Positions 7,080-14,504 are shown, counted from the stretch's first letter. The stretch is 19,889 nt of DNA from UBA7672 sp041166025 (GCA_041166025.1 JBEAMJ010000057.1:1-19889); one strand, 5' to 3'. Made by a program: numbers and translations. The notes: a model not told the origin generated them from the letters alone.

Positions 7080-7975
7080 GGCAGTTTTTCTCCGCGGGCG
7101 GCGACAAGGACGGCGTACCACTCCTCACGCGTGAAGGTGACCTTGAAGGCCTCGCGCGCGGCGCGGATTCGCGCGGGCGTCTGCGAACCGACAAGCGGGA
7201 TCGGCCTGGCCGGATGCAACATCGTCCACGCATAGGCCGCTGCACTCACATCTACCCCGGCGCGCGCGGCGATCGGCGCCAGGACGCGCCGAACTTCTAT
7301 GGGTCGCTCCCCCTCGCCCGAGATCAGACGCCCACCTGCAAGCGGCGACCAGGCCAGCACGGCCAGGTCCAGCTGCATCGCCTGGTCCAGTGACCCGTCG
7401 TTCAGCGCGGCAATGGCCAGAGGCGAGACCTCAGGCTGTGTGCTGGCCAGCTTGAACGGGAGGTGCGTCTGCAGTGCGGCAACCTGTGAAGGCGTGTGGT
7501 TGGAGACCCCTGCCTCACGGATCTTGCCGCTCTGCCGCAGTTTTTCCAGCGCCGACGCCACTTCGGCCGGATGCGCCAGCAGGTCGGGCCGATGAATCTG
7601 GTAGAGATCGATGGTCTCGACCCCAAGGCGACTGAGCGACGCCTCGCAGGCCCTGAGAAGGTAGCTTATGCTCGAATTGTAAGGGGCGCCGAGTTCGATG
7701 CCTCCTTTGGTCGCGAGCACGATCTGGTGGCGTAGCCCAGGCGCTTCGGTCAAGACGCGGCCAAGCAAGGCTTCGGCCGCCCCGAAGGGTTCGCCATTGT
7801 CGGGACCGTAGACATCGGCGGTATCGAACAGGTCGAGGCCGGCTTCCAGCGCTGCATCGACGCGCTCGCGGGCGGCGCGCACACTATCTCCGCGGAATCG
7901 CCACAGGCCCCAGGCCAGCGGCGGCGCACTGAGGCCGGTCTTGCCGAGCGGGCGGCGGGCGTGTGATGGAGTCAT
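7076..7975 (-). CDS. Aldo/keto reductase, YdhF-like
   Basis: 299 residues from ATG 7975; a TTG four codons earlier (7987) is an alternative start. TIM-barrel AKR with the catalytic tetrad visible: D51 (FDTADVYG), Y56, K90 (LATKGG) and H128 (LYQIHRPD). The RLGVETIDLYQIHRPDLL stretch, GVSNHTPSQ (156-164), WSPLAGGRL (209-217) and C-terminal LVGSQTPARIRAA cofactor segment resemble the E. coli YdhF branch. It reduces or oxidises carbonyl/alcohol groups with NAD(P)H. It is the first gene of a two-gene operon and its stop overlaps the SsuD-like start (ATGA), implying a coupled reaction. In known sulfoquinovose sulfolysis an AKR reduces the 6-aldehyde sugar made by the monooxygenase, which fits, but the substrate is inference. 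It is divergent from the Gfo/Idh/MocA gene with only 47 bases between starts. Confidence 0.9.
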   Translation of the reverse strand: MTPSHARRPLGKTGLSAPPLAWGLWRFRGDSVRAARERVDAALEAGLDLFDTADVYGPDNGEPFGAAEALLGRVLTEAPGLRHQIVLATKGGIELGAPYNSSISYLLRACEASLSRLGVETIDLYQIHRPDLLAHPAEVASALEKLRQSGKIREAGVSNHTPSQVAALQTHLPFKLASTQPEVSPLAIAALNDGSLDQAMQLDLAVLAWSPLAGGRLISGEGERPIEVRRVLAPIAARAGVDVSAAAYAWTMLHPARPIPLVGSQTPARIRAAREAFKVTFTREEWYAVLVAARGEKLP

Positions 7976-8022
7976 CTTCTCGCTCAATGCGTCCGCCCCG
8001 TCGGTGTCACCAAGGTCCAGTC

Positions 8023-9111
8023 ATGTCCGCACTTCGCTTTGGCATCGTGGGTGCGGGGATGATGGCGCGAGAGCATATCCGCAATCTCAAGCTTGTCGAT
8101 AATGCCCACATCGTAGCGCTGGCTGATCCGGAATCGAGTTCCCTCCGCGCAAGCCTGGCCGAGGCGGGCGAGGCGCACGGTCCCATCGCTACCTTCACCA
8201 GCGCGAAGGAGATGGCGGCGGCGGAAATCGTCGACGCCGTGATCGTCTCCTCGCCCAACTTCACGCATCGGGCAGTGCTTGAGCCTCTGCTGGACGCCCG
8301 CCTTCACATTCTCTGCGAGAAGCCGCTGTGCACGACACTGGAGGATGCACGCTGGGTCGTGGAGCGCGCGAAGCGACACAACGGGATCTTCTGGACGGCG
8401 ATGGAGTATCGCTTCATGCCGCCTGTCGCGGAATTTGTGCGGGAGGTGCATCGGGGCGCTGTCGGCCGCCTCGCCATGCTGACCATCCGGGAGCACCGCT
8501 TTCCCTTCCTGGTCAAGGTCGGCGACTGGAACCGATTCAGCGCGAATACGGGGGGCACCATGGTCGAGAAGTGCTGTCACTTCTTCGACCTGATGCGGCT
8601 GATCGTGCGCGCCGAGCCGGTGCGTGTTGTCTGTTCGGGGGCGATGGACGTGAACCACCGCGACGAACGCTATGGAGGCCGCACGCCTGACATCATCGAC
8701 AACAGCTTCACGATCGTCGATTTCGATAATGGCGTCCGAGCGATGCTGGACCTCTGCATGTTCGCTGAGGGCGCCGAACAGCAGGAGGCGTTGACGGCGG
8801 TTGGCGACGCGGCGCGCCTTGAATGCTTCATCCCGTCCGGCGACCTGGTCCTGTCCCCGCGCGTACCGCTCGGCGACCCGAAGCAGACGAGCACGCGGCA
8901 CGTGCCGGTCGACGCAGCCGCACTGGAGGCTGGCACGCACCATGGCTCGGTCTACTACCAGCTGCTGGCTTTTCTGGACGCTGTCGCCGGGCAAGGACCT
9001 GTGGCCGTTTCCGCCGAGGATGGCCTGCGCGCCGTCGCGATCGGGGTTGCTGCTGAGATAAGTGCGCGCGAGCATCGCGTGGTCAGCATGGCGGAACTGG
9101 GTCTCGGGTAG
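8023..9111 (+). CDS. Gfo/Idh/MocA-family NAD(P)-dependent protein (possible NAD-dependent glycosidase)
   Basis: 362 residues from the ATG at 8023, which places the Rossmann motif FGIVGAGMMAREH right at the N-terminus; the upstream extension of the frame adds a low-complexity tail. Seen: nucleotide-binding GIVGAG (7-12), D35, SSPNFTH (76-82), EKPL (99-102), and in the C-terminal alpha/beta domain GGTMVEKCCHFFD (177-189) with H186 at the usual catalytic position. The family contains sugar and inositol dehydrogenases and also NAD-dependent glycoside hydrolases working by transient sugar oxidation (GH109, and GH188 sulfoquinovosidases). Divergence from an AKR/SsuD-like pair and proximity to an MFS transporter favour a sugar or sugar-glycoside substrate. 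Which activity applies cannot be decided by reading. MFS follows after 78 bases on the same strand. Confidence 0.88.
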   Translation: MSALRFGIVGAGMMAREHIRNLKLVDNAHIVALADPESSSLRASLAEAGEAHGPIATFTSAKEMAAAEIVDAVIVSSPNFTHRAVLEPLLDARLHILCEKPLCTTLEDARWVVERAKRHNGIFWTAMEYRFMPPVAEFVREVHRGAVGRLAMLTIREHRFPFLVKVGDWNRFSANTGGTMVEKCCHFFDLMRLIVRAEPVRVVCSGAMDVNHRDERYGGRTPDIIDNSFTIVDFDNGVRAMLDLCMFAEGAEQQEALTAVGDAARLECFIPSGDLVLSPRVPLGDPKQTSTRHVPVDAAALEAGTHHGSVYYQLLAFLDAVAGQGPVAVSAEDGLRAVAIGVAAEISAREHRVVSMAELGLG

Positions 9112-9189
9112 TCTCCCGAATGAATTGCGTCGCGGGCAACTCTCTCTACAGTCGGCCCAGATAAGGCAGCGGGATCGGGGCTTTTGCGG

Positions 9190-10452
9190 ATGGCGCCAGT
9201 GGACCAGCGGACTTTCTCCGCATCAGACCGCTTGCGCTGGGCGGCCCTCGCGCTCGTCTTCACCGCAGGCATGATCAACTACATCGACCGGCAGGCGATC
9301 GCATTGCTGAAGCCCACGCTGGAGGACGAGTTCGGCTGGAGCGACCTCGACTACGCCCATATCGTGTCCGCCTTTCAGCTTGCGACTGTCTGCTCCATCA
9401 TGGCCGCGGGATGGTTTGTGGATCGCCTCGGCCTGCGCTGGGGCTACGCCCTTGGTGTCGGCGCCTGGAGCCTTGCAGGTATGGCGCATGCGCTGGTTAC
9501 AACGGTGGCCGGCTTCGTGGGCATCCGCATCGTGCTAGGCGTCACCGAAGCTGTCGGCACCCCGGCTGCGGTTAAGACGGTTGCGACCTGGTTTCGCGGC
9601 AGCGACCGATCCCTGGCGCTCGGCATCATGAACACCGCCCCGAACATCGGCGCAGTTGCGACGCCGCTGATCGTCCCGGCGATCGCCGTCGCCATGGGCT
9701 GGAAGGCGGCGTTCATCATTACCGGGGCAGTCGGCTTCGTCTGGCTGATCTTCTGGTTCATGTTGCCACGCGCCCCAAAGCTTGATGCGCCGGCTGCAAT
9801 GAGCAACGCGCCTGTCCGCAAACGACGGCTCGATGACTTTGTCCGAATTCTCGGCGACCGCCGCGCCTGGGCCATTGCGGCGGCGAAGTTTCTCACCGAC
9901 TTTGTCTGGGCCTTTCTCCTCTTCTGGGGACCGGACCTCTTCCACAAGCGTTTCGGGGTCGAGCAGGCCGAGCTGGCCCTGCCGGTTGCAGCCATCTTTC
10001 TGATGGCGGCATGCGGATCTCTGTTCGGCGGCTGGCTGTCGACCCGCCTGATGCGCGCGGGCCGGTCGCTCAATGCTTCCCGGAAACTCCCGATGCTGAT
10101 GTCGGCGATCGTGGCCCTGCCTGCGCCGCTGGTGATGCTGGCGCCCGATCTTTGGGTCGGGGTTCTTCTCCTCGGGCTGACCCTGGCCGCCCACCAATGT
10201 TTCTCCGCCAATGTCTTCGGCCTCGCGACCGATCTCTTCTCGCCCGTCCGCGTCGGCCTGATCGTCGGCTTCGGCGCGACGTTTGGAAATCTCAGCGGCC
10301 TTGGCATGCTGGAACTGACCGGATTCGTTCTGGATGCGACCGGATCCTACCTGCCCATGCTGGTGATGTGCGCCACCGCCTATGCCGCCGGCCTGATCGC
10401 CGTCAGCCTCCTTGTCCCCGACATCGACCGGATGCGGGACCCCAGCGCCTGA
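9190..10452 (+). CDS. MFS transporter, anion:cation symporter (hexuronate transporter ExuT-like) type
   Basis: 420 residues from ATG 9190; a TTG two codons upstream is possible and neither start has a strong ribosome site. About twelve hydrophobic helices with the central loop near 195-220. Family marks: GMINYIDRQAIALL (28-40) in the first helix, motif A-like GWFVDRLGLRWGY (74-86), R113 in GIRIVLGVTEA, and NTAPNIGAVATPLIVP (148-163). This NYIDRQ pattern is typical of ACS-family permeases that import sugar acids and other organic anions by proton symport in the inner membrane. As last gene of the plus-strand arm after the Gfo/Idh/MocA gene, it likely brings in the substrate of the cluster, which fits an anionic sugar. 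No other transporter is in the window. Confidence 0.9.
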   Translation: MAPVDQRTFSASDRLRWAALALVFTAGMINYIDRQAIALLKPTLEDEFGWSDLDYAHIVSAFQLATVCSIMAAGWFVDRLGLRWGYALGVGAWSLAGMAHALVTTVAGFVGIRIVLGVTEAVGTPAAVKTVATWFRGSDRSLALGIMNTAPNIGAVATPLIVPAIAVAMGWKAAFIITGAVGFVWLIFWFMLPRAPKLDAPAAMSNAPVRKRRLDDFVRILGDRRAWAIAAAKFLTDFVWAFLLFWGPDLFHKRFGVEQAELALPVAAIFLMAACGSLFGGWLSTRLMRAGRSLNASRKLPMLMSAIVALPAPLVMLAPDLWVGVLLLGLTLAAHQCFSANVFGLATDLFSPVRVGLIVGFGATFGNLSGLGMLELTGFVLDATGSYLPMLVMCATAYAAGLIAVSLLVPDIDRMRDPSA

Positions 10453-10496
10453 TTGGCCTTATGGCATGTTTTCGGCCTGATTCCCGCGATCGGCGT

Positions 10497-10526
10497 TTGA
10501 CAGCGGGGGCGCCTCCCGTCTATATG
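10497..10526 (+). promoter_or_regulatory. Strong sigma-70 promoter for rplU-rpmA
   Basis: Perfect -35 TTGACA at 10497-10502, followed by TATATG at 10521-10526 (spacing 18) or CTATAT at 10520-10525 (spacing 17). It lies about 80 bases upstream of the rplU start and just after the MFS stop, the expected place for a ribosomal-protein promoter. Confidence 0.75.
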
Positions 10527-10536
10527 CCCGCTTCCC

Positions 10537-10580
10537 GCCGCAGGCCTGCCTGTGGCGCACTGTATTTTGGCCGCAAGGCC
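10537..10580 (+). promoter_or_regulatory. Structured rplU mRNA leader
   Basis: Two adjacent inverted repeats lie between the promoter and rplU. GCCGCAGGC (10537-10545) pairs with GCCTGTGGC (10548-10556) over nine positions with one G-U, although the short spacer would force one or more pairs open. GGCC-GCAA-GGCC (10569-10580) forms a small hairpin with a GNRA-type loop. Ribosomal-protein leaders often carry autoregulatory structures; whether this one does is untested, and I recognise no known leader family. Confidence 0.4.
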
Positions 10581-10604
10581 CCCTGAAAACAAACGAGAAT
10601 TTCG

Positions 10605-10919
10605 ATGTTCGCGGTCATCAAGACGGGCGGAAAGCAATACCGGGTCGCTGGCGGCCAGGAGATCACGGTCGAGAAGCTGGCCGGGGATGTGGGCACGAAG
10701 CTCGAATTCGCCGATGTGCTGATGATCGGTGACGGCGACAAGATCAATATCGGTGCGCCGGTTATCCAGGGCGCCAAAGTGTTGGCCGAAGTCGTCGAAC
10801 ACAACCGCGCCGCCAAGGTTATCACGGTCAAGAAAAAGCCGCGCAACACCTACCGTCGCAAGCTTGGCCATCGCCAGCACCAGACCGTGGTGCGCATCAC
10901 CGACATCGTTTCGAAATAG
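10605..10919 (+). CDS. rplU: 50S ribosomal protein L21
   Basis: 104 residues, full length for bL21. The start MFAVIKTGGKQYRVAGGQEI and the later KKKPRNTYRRKLGHRQHQT segment are characteristic of the family. L21 binds 23S rRNA in the large subunit. It is the first gene after a near-consensus promoter. Its stop codon overlaps the AGGAG ribosome site of rpmA, so the two proteins are co-translated in the usual rplU-rpmA pair. Confidence 0.98.
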   Translation: MFAVIKTGGKQYRVAGGQEITVEKLAGDVGTKLEFADVLMIGDGDKINIGAPVIQGAKVLAEVVEHNRAAKVITVKKKPRNTYRRKLGHRQHQTVVRITDIVSK

Positions 10920-10928
10920 GAGCCCACC

Positions 10929-11195
10929 TTGGCCCACAAGAAAGCAGGCGGCTCGACGCGCAATGGCCGCGATTCTAACTCCAAGCGCCTCGGCGTGAAA
11001 CGGTTTGGCGGCGAAGACGTCCTTGCCGGCAACATCATCGTCCGTCAGCGCGGCACGCAGTTCCACCCCGGCAAGAATGTCGGCCTTGGACGCGACCACA
11101 CGCTCTTCGCCACCGAGACCGGCAAGGTCGAATTCCGCGAGGGCGCGCGCGGCCGGATGTTCGTATCGATCATCCCATCCGACAAGCCGGAATAG
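10929..11195 (+). CDS. rpmA: 50S ribosomal protein L27, TTG start
   Basis: 88 residues, bL27. The N-terminus MAHKKAGGSTRNGRDSNSKR is the invariant start of this protein, which reaches the peptidyl-transferase centre; no N-terminal propeptide is present. Because AHKKAGG must follow the initiator directly, the start is the TTG at 10929, an unusual choice for an abundant ribosomal protein. AGGAG at 10918-10922 lies six bases upstream and overlaps the rplU stop. Internal RQRGTQFHPGKNVGLGRDHTLFA is also typical. A strong terminator follows about 65 bases after the stop. Confidence 0.98.
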   Translation: MAHKKAGGSTRNGRDSNSKRLGVKRFGGEDVLAGNIIVRQRGTQFHPGKNVGLGRDHTLFATETGKVEFREGARGRMFVSIIPSDKPE

Positions 11196-11222
11196 GGCGA
11201 TCCAGGATGCATCCGGATCGCC
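11196..11222 (+). promoter_or_regulatory. Long dyad directly after the rpmA stop
   Basis: GGCGATCC (11196-11203) pairs with GGATCGCC (11215-11222), and the interior GGATGCATCC is itself palindromic, giving a nearly continuous hairpin with one unpaired A. No T tract follows. GGATCGCCTC recurs at 11269-11278 inside the terminator, so alternative pairing is possible. It may protect mRNA 3' ends or modulate read-through. Confidence 0.45.
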
Positions 11223-11259
11223 TCGCCACAGGGCAGCGATCCGAACCTGAAGCATGATC

Positions 11260-11286
11260 AGGGGAGGCGGATCGCCTCCCCTTCTT
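11260..11286 (+). terminator. Rho-independent terminator of rplU-rpmA
   Basis: AGGGGAGGCG (11260-11269), loop GAT, CGCCTCCCCT (11273-11282): a perfect ten-pair GC-rich stem followed by a pyrimidine run TCTTC. It separates the ribosomal-protein operon from the acetyltransferase/obgE genes, although the run is short on T. Confidence 0.7.
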
Positions 11287-11338
11287 CATGTCTCCTCCCC
11301 TGACGCACGGCCAGAAAGATGGTCGATAGGGGACGGGC

Positions 11339-11917
11339 ATGGCCCTGACGATAAAGACGCGAAGACTGGAACTGCGGCCATTCGAGGAGGCGGATGCCCG
11401 GCGCATCGCCTATCTCGCCGGCGACTATGACGTGGCGAAGATGTGCGGGCGCGTGCCTCACCCCTACCCCATCGGCGCGGCCTACGACTTCATTGCCTTC
11501 ATCGCCGCCGCACGGACGACGAGCATGGAGTTTTCCTTTGCGGTCACGGCGCCCATCGACGGGCTCATCGGCAGCATCGGCGTGACTCGCGTGGGTGAAG
11601 CCGAAAGCGACACGTTCGAGATCGGGTATTGGTTGGGCGTGCCGTATTGGGGGCTCGGCTATGCCACTGAAGCGGCGCGCGGACTGATGGACTGGGCGCG
11701 CATGGAGCTGGCCGCCGAAACTTTCGTCTCGGGCCATTTTGTCGACAACCCGGCGTCGGGGAACGTCCTGCGCAAGCTGGGCTTCGTCGAAACGGGGACG
11801 CAAGAGCTGTTCGGGTTGGCGCGGCAGCGGGTATCTCCCGTAACGCGTTATATGTGGCCGGAAGGGGCTACGCCGGTTAGTTTGCGTGACCACCCCGGCC
11901 CGCAGTTGCGCCATTAG
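11339..11917 (+). CDS. GNAT N-acetyltransferase (RimJ/RimL type)
   Basis: 192 residues. The fold is recognised from TRRLELRPFEEADARRI at the N-terminus, the beta-strand DTFEIGYWLG (91-100) leading into the acetyl-CoA loop YWGLGYATEAARGLMDWA (103-120), and the DNPASGNVLRKLGFVETG segment (136-153) that closes the site. These place it in the Acetyltransf_3 (ribosomal-protein-Ser/Ala acetyltransferase-like) group. The acceptor is unknown. AGGGGAC precedes the ATG. An acetyltransferase in this position between rpmA and obgE is common in alphaproteobacteria as I recall, so it belongs to the conserved block. obgE follows after 9 bases in probable operon. Confidence 0.9.
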   Translation: MALTIKTRRLELRPFEEADARRIAYLAGDYDVAKMCGRVPHPYPIGAAYDFIAFIAAARTTSMEFSFAVTAPIDGLIGSIGVTRVGEAESDTFEIGYWLGVPYWGLGYATEAARGLMDWARMELAAETFVSGHFVDNPASGNVLRKLGFVETGTQELFGLARQRVSPVTRYMWPEGATPVSLRDHPGPQLRH

Positions 11918-11926
11918 GCCCAGTTC

Positions 11927-12991
11927 ATGAAATTCCTCGATCAGTGCAAAGTTTATGTGAAGTCAGGTGCGGGCGGGAATGGCTGCGTGTCGTTCCGGCG
12001 CGAGAAGTTTATTCCGTTCGGCGGACCTGACGGCGGCGATGGCGGGCGTGGCGGCGATGTGGTCATCGAGGCGGTCGAAGGCCTCAACACGCTAATCGAT
12101 TACCGCTACCTCCAGCACTACAAGGCCGAGCGCGGCGTGCATGGCATGGGCGCAAACCGCACCGGTTCTGATGCGCCGACCCTGGTTCTGAAAGTGCCAG
12201 TCGGCACGCAGGTGTTCGAAGAGGATCAGGAGACGCTGATCGCCGACCTGGACAAGCTGGGCGACAAGGTGCTGCTGGCCAAGGGCGGGTCTGGCGGTTG
12301 GGGCAACACACGCTTTAAGTCGTCCACCAACCAGGCTCCGCGCCGTTTCAACCCCGGCCACGAGGGCGAGGAGCGCTGGATCTGGCTGCGGCTCAAGCTG
12401 ATTGCGGATGCGGGACTGCTCGGTATGCCGAATGCCGGCAAGTCGACCTTCCTTGGCGCAGTCAGCGCCGCCAAGCCAAAGGTGGCGGACTACCCATTCA
12501 CCACGCTCGTGCCCAACCTTGGCGTCGTGTCGCTGGGCGTTGGCGCGAGCTTCGTGCTGGCGGACATTCCTGGGTTGATCGAGGGTGCAGCAGAGGGCGC
12601 GGGCGTCGGTACGCGCTTCCTCGGACATGTCGAGCGGTGCTCCGTTCTGCTCCACCTGGTGGATGGAACGCAGGAGGATGTTGGCGAGGCGTATCGCATC
12701 ATCCGCGGGGAGCTGGAGAAGTATGGCGGGGGCTTGGCTGAGAAGCCGGAGATCGTGGCGCTCAACAAGATCGATGCGCTGACCAAGGAGCAAATAAGCG
12801 AGAAGGCGAAGCAGCTCAAAAAGGCCTGTGGGTCAACGCCTCTGCGAATTTCCGGAGCAACTGGCAAGGGCGTGCCGGAGACGGTGCAGAAGCTCTTCGA
12901 GATCATCTCCGAAGACCGCCGCGAACGTCGTGAGGCTGAGATCGAGGCGGAACGGACGCCGGCGCAGAAAGCAGAAGGGTGGACGCCGTGA
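11927..12991 (+). CDS. obgE: Obg-family GTPase
   Basis: 354 residues, normal for the proteobacterial protein. The Obg domain occupies about 1-158 with its glycine-rich arms (KSGAGGNGCVSFRREKF, GGPDGGDGGRGGDV). The G domain follows with G1 GMPNAGKST (166-174), TT at 192-193, G3 DIPG (213-216), G4 NKID (280-283) and G5 SGATGKG (309-315). The C-terminal tail is short and acidic/basic without a TGS domain. Known role: GTP-dependent late assembly of the 50S subunit, stress and growth control, and in Caulobacter CgtA an essential function. Its stop overlaps the proposed proB GTG start by four bases, coupling the two. Confidence 0.97.
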   Translation: MKFLDQCKVYVKSGAGGNGCVSFRREKFIPFGGPDGGDGGRGGDVVIEAVEGLNTLIDYRYLQHYKAERGVHGMGANRTGSDAPTLVLKVPVGTQVFEEDQETLIADLDKLGDKVLLAKGGSGGWGNTRFKSSTNQAPRRFNPGHEGEERWIWLRLKLIADAGLLGMPNAGKSTFLGAVSAAKPKVADYPFTTLVPNLGVVSLGVGASFVLADIPGLIEGAAEGAGVGTRFLGHVERCSVLLHLVDGTQEDVGEAYRIIRGELEKYGGGLAEKPEIVALNKIDALTKEQISEKAKQLKKACGSTPLRISGATGKGVPETVQKLFEIISEDRRERREAEIEAERTPAQKAEGWTP

Positions 12992-14124
12992 CCTCCCCCC
13001 TCGCTTCCGCCCGCCGGGTCGTCATCAAAGTGGGCTCCTCGCTCCTGATCGACCAGGAGACGGGATTGCCCCACGTGGCGCGCTTTGCGGCGCTGGCGGG
13101 GGACGCCGCGAAACTTCGGGGTGAAGGCAAGGCCATCGTCATCGTGTCATCGGGCGCTGTTGCGCTCGGGCGGCGTGCGCTCGGCATGAAGGCGGGAAAG
13201 CTCAGGCTGGAGGAGAAGCAGGCTGCAGCTGCTGCCGGTCAACCGCGTCTGATGCGCGCGTGGGACGATGCGCTGGGCAAGCATGGCGCCCCAACGGCGC
13301 AGGCGCTGCTGACCTTCCACGATACTGAGCAGCGGCGGCGCTGGCTCAACGCACGCGCCACGATGGAGACCCTGCTGGAGCGCGGTGCGATTCCCATCGT
13401 CAACGAGAACGACACCGTGGCGACTGAGGAGATTCGCTATGGCGACAATGATCGTCTTGCCGCCCGGGTCGCGCAGATGCTCGGCGCAGATGTGCTCGTG
13501 TTGCTTTCCGATATCGATGGGCTTTACGAGGCAGACCCTCGGTCAAATCCTGATGCTAAACACATTGCAGAGGTCCGAAAGCTGACGCCGGACATCGTCG
13601 CCATGGCCGGCGGCGCCAATGCCTCCGCTGGCGTCGGATCGGGCGGCATGGCGACCAAGATCGATGCAGCGCGCATTGCCATGACGGCGGGATGCTCGAC
13701 GCTGATCACGCTTGGGACCAACACCGCGGGCGATGGCGGGCCGATCGCCGCGCTGACCGGCGGTTCCAAAGGCACATGGTTTCTGGCGGATGTTTCGCCC
13801 GAGACCGCGCGAAGGCAATGGCTAGCCGGCGCCCTTAGGCCGACCGGATCGGTGAGGGTGGACGCTGGCGCGGCTCGAGCGCTCAAATCAGGCAAAAGCC
13901 TCCTGGCCGCCGGCGTCACCAGCGTGGCCGGGCGGTTCGAGCGCGGCGACGCCGTAGACGTGATCGACCCAGATGGCGTGACAGTGGCGCGCGGCGTCTC
14001 AGCCTATTCGTCGGAGGACGCAGCGCGGCTGATCGGCAAACAGTCAGATGCATTCGAGACAATTCTTGGCTATCGCGGCCGACCGGCGCTGATCCATGTC
14101 GACGACCTGGTCCTGGTCAGTTGA
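12988..14124 (+). CDS. proB: Glutamate 5-kinase with C-terminal PUA domain
   Basis: 378 residues from the GTG at 12988. This start is preferred over an in-frame GTG at 12979 because AAGGG at 12975-12979 then has proper spacing and the start overlaps the obgE stop as GTGA. Amino-acid-kinase domain: VVIKVGSSLL (11-20), SSGAVALGRR (54-63), NENDTVATEE (139-148), YGDNDRLAARVA (151-162), LLSDIDGLYEADP (172-184) and GSGGMATKIDAARIA (217-231). The PUA domain is about 285-370 (VDAGAARALKSGKSLLAAGV). It phosphorylates glutamate to gamma-glutamyl phosphate, the first committed proline step, normally inhibited by proline. Partner proA lies downstream but is separated by two acetyltransferase genes. Confidence 0.97.
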   Translation: MTSPLASARRVVIKVGSSLLIDQETGLPHVARFAALAGDAAKLRGEGKAIVIVSSGAVALGRRALGMKAGKLRLEEKQAAAAAGQPRLMRAWDDALGKHGAPTAQALLTFHDTEQRRRWLNARATMETLLERGAIPIVNENDTVATEEIRYGDNDRLAARVAQMLGADVLVLLSDIDGLYEADPRSNPDAKHIAEVRKLTPDIVAMAGGANASAGVGSGGMATKIDAARIAMTAGCSTLITLGTNTAGDGGPIAALTGGSKGTWFLADVSPETARRQWLAGALRPTGSVRVDAGAARALKSGKSLLAAGVTSVAGRFERGDAVDVIDPDGVTVARGVSAYSSEDAARLIGKQSDAFETILGYRGRPALIHVDDLVLVS

Positions 14125-14128
14125 GGCG

Positions 14129-14401
14129 TCAGGCCACGAGCCTGTTGAACTGTGGACTACGCCGGAGCCACGCAGCCGCGTAGCCGCAGACCGGCACAAT
14201 GCGCCAGTTTCTTTCTGCAGCTGCTTCAGCCAACAGCTTCATGAGACGTCCGGCTGCCCCGCTGCCGCGAAGCGCGGGCGGCGCCTCGACCCAGAGGATG
14301 GTCAGCACCCCGTCCTCGCGGCGGTAGCGCGCAAAGACGACCTCGCCATCGATGTCGAGCTCATATTGGCCAGCTTCGGCGTTGTCGCGAAGTTTATCCA
14401 T
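14129..14401 (-). CDS. Small YjdJ-type GNAT acetyltransferase (COG2388-like)
   Basis: 90 residues from ATG 14401, chosen because AGGAG lies eight bases upstream; a longer frame to 14434 lacks this. Small single-domain GNAT: QYELDIDGEVVFARYRRE, LTILWVEAPPALRGSGAAGRLM (acetyl-CoA loop LRGSGAAGRLM at 44-54), and IVPVCGYAAAWLRRSPQF (68-85), the conserved C-terminal signature of this minimal family. The function is unknown; the fold probably acetylates a small molecule or protein. It is inserted between proB and proA on the opposite strand, converging on proB with four bases between stops, and divergent from the next acetyltransferase. Confidence 0.88.
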   Translation of the reverse strand: MDKLRDNAEAGQYELDIDGEVVFARYRREDGVLTILWVEAPPALRGSGAAGRLMKLLAEAAAERNWRIVPVCGYAAAWLRRSPQFNRLVA

Positions 14402-14504
14402 GCCGCAATCTCCTGCAGCAGACATTAGGACCAATGAACCGAATGATGAAAGGTCTCCATGACGCCCCTACTCGGCGGGGCCGCCACGGTGATAGAGGGC
14501 GGTC

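Noticed and set aside
7984..9075. Long open frame antisense to the Gfo/Idh/MocA gene (363 codons)
   Set aside because: It mirrors a gene with clear family motifs, has a low-complexity Arg/His/Ala-rich translation without recognisable domains, and is typical of antisense frames in GC-rich DNA.
9124..9150. TTGC/GCAA inverted half-sites upstream of the MFS gene as an operator
   Set aside because: Four-base arms are expected by chance in a gap this size and no second copy was found.
9444..10307. Open frame antisense to the MFS transporter (287 codons)
   Set aside because: Arg/Ser/Pro/Ala-rich product with no motif; the opposite strand encodes a clear twelve-helix transporter.
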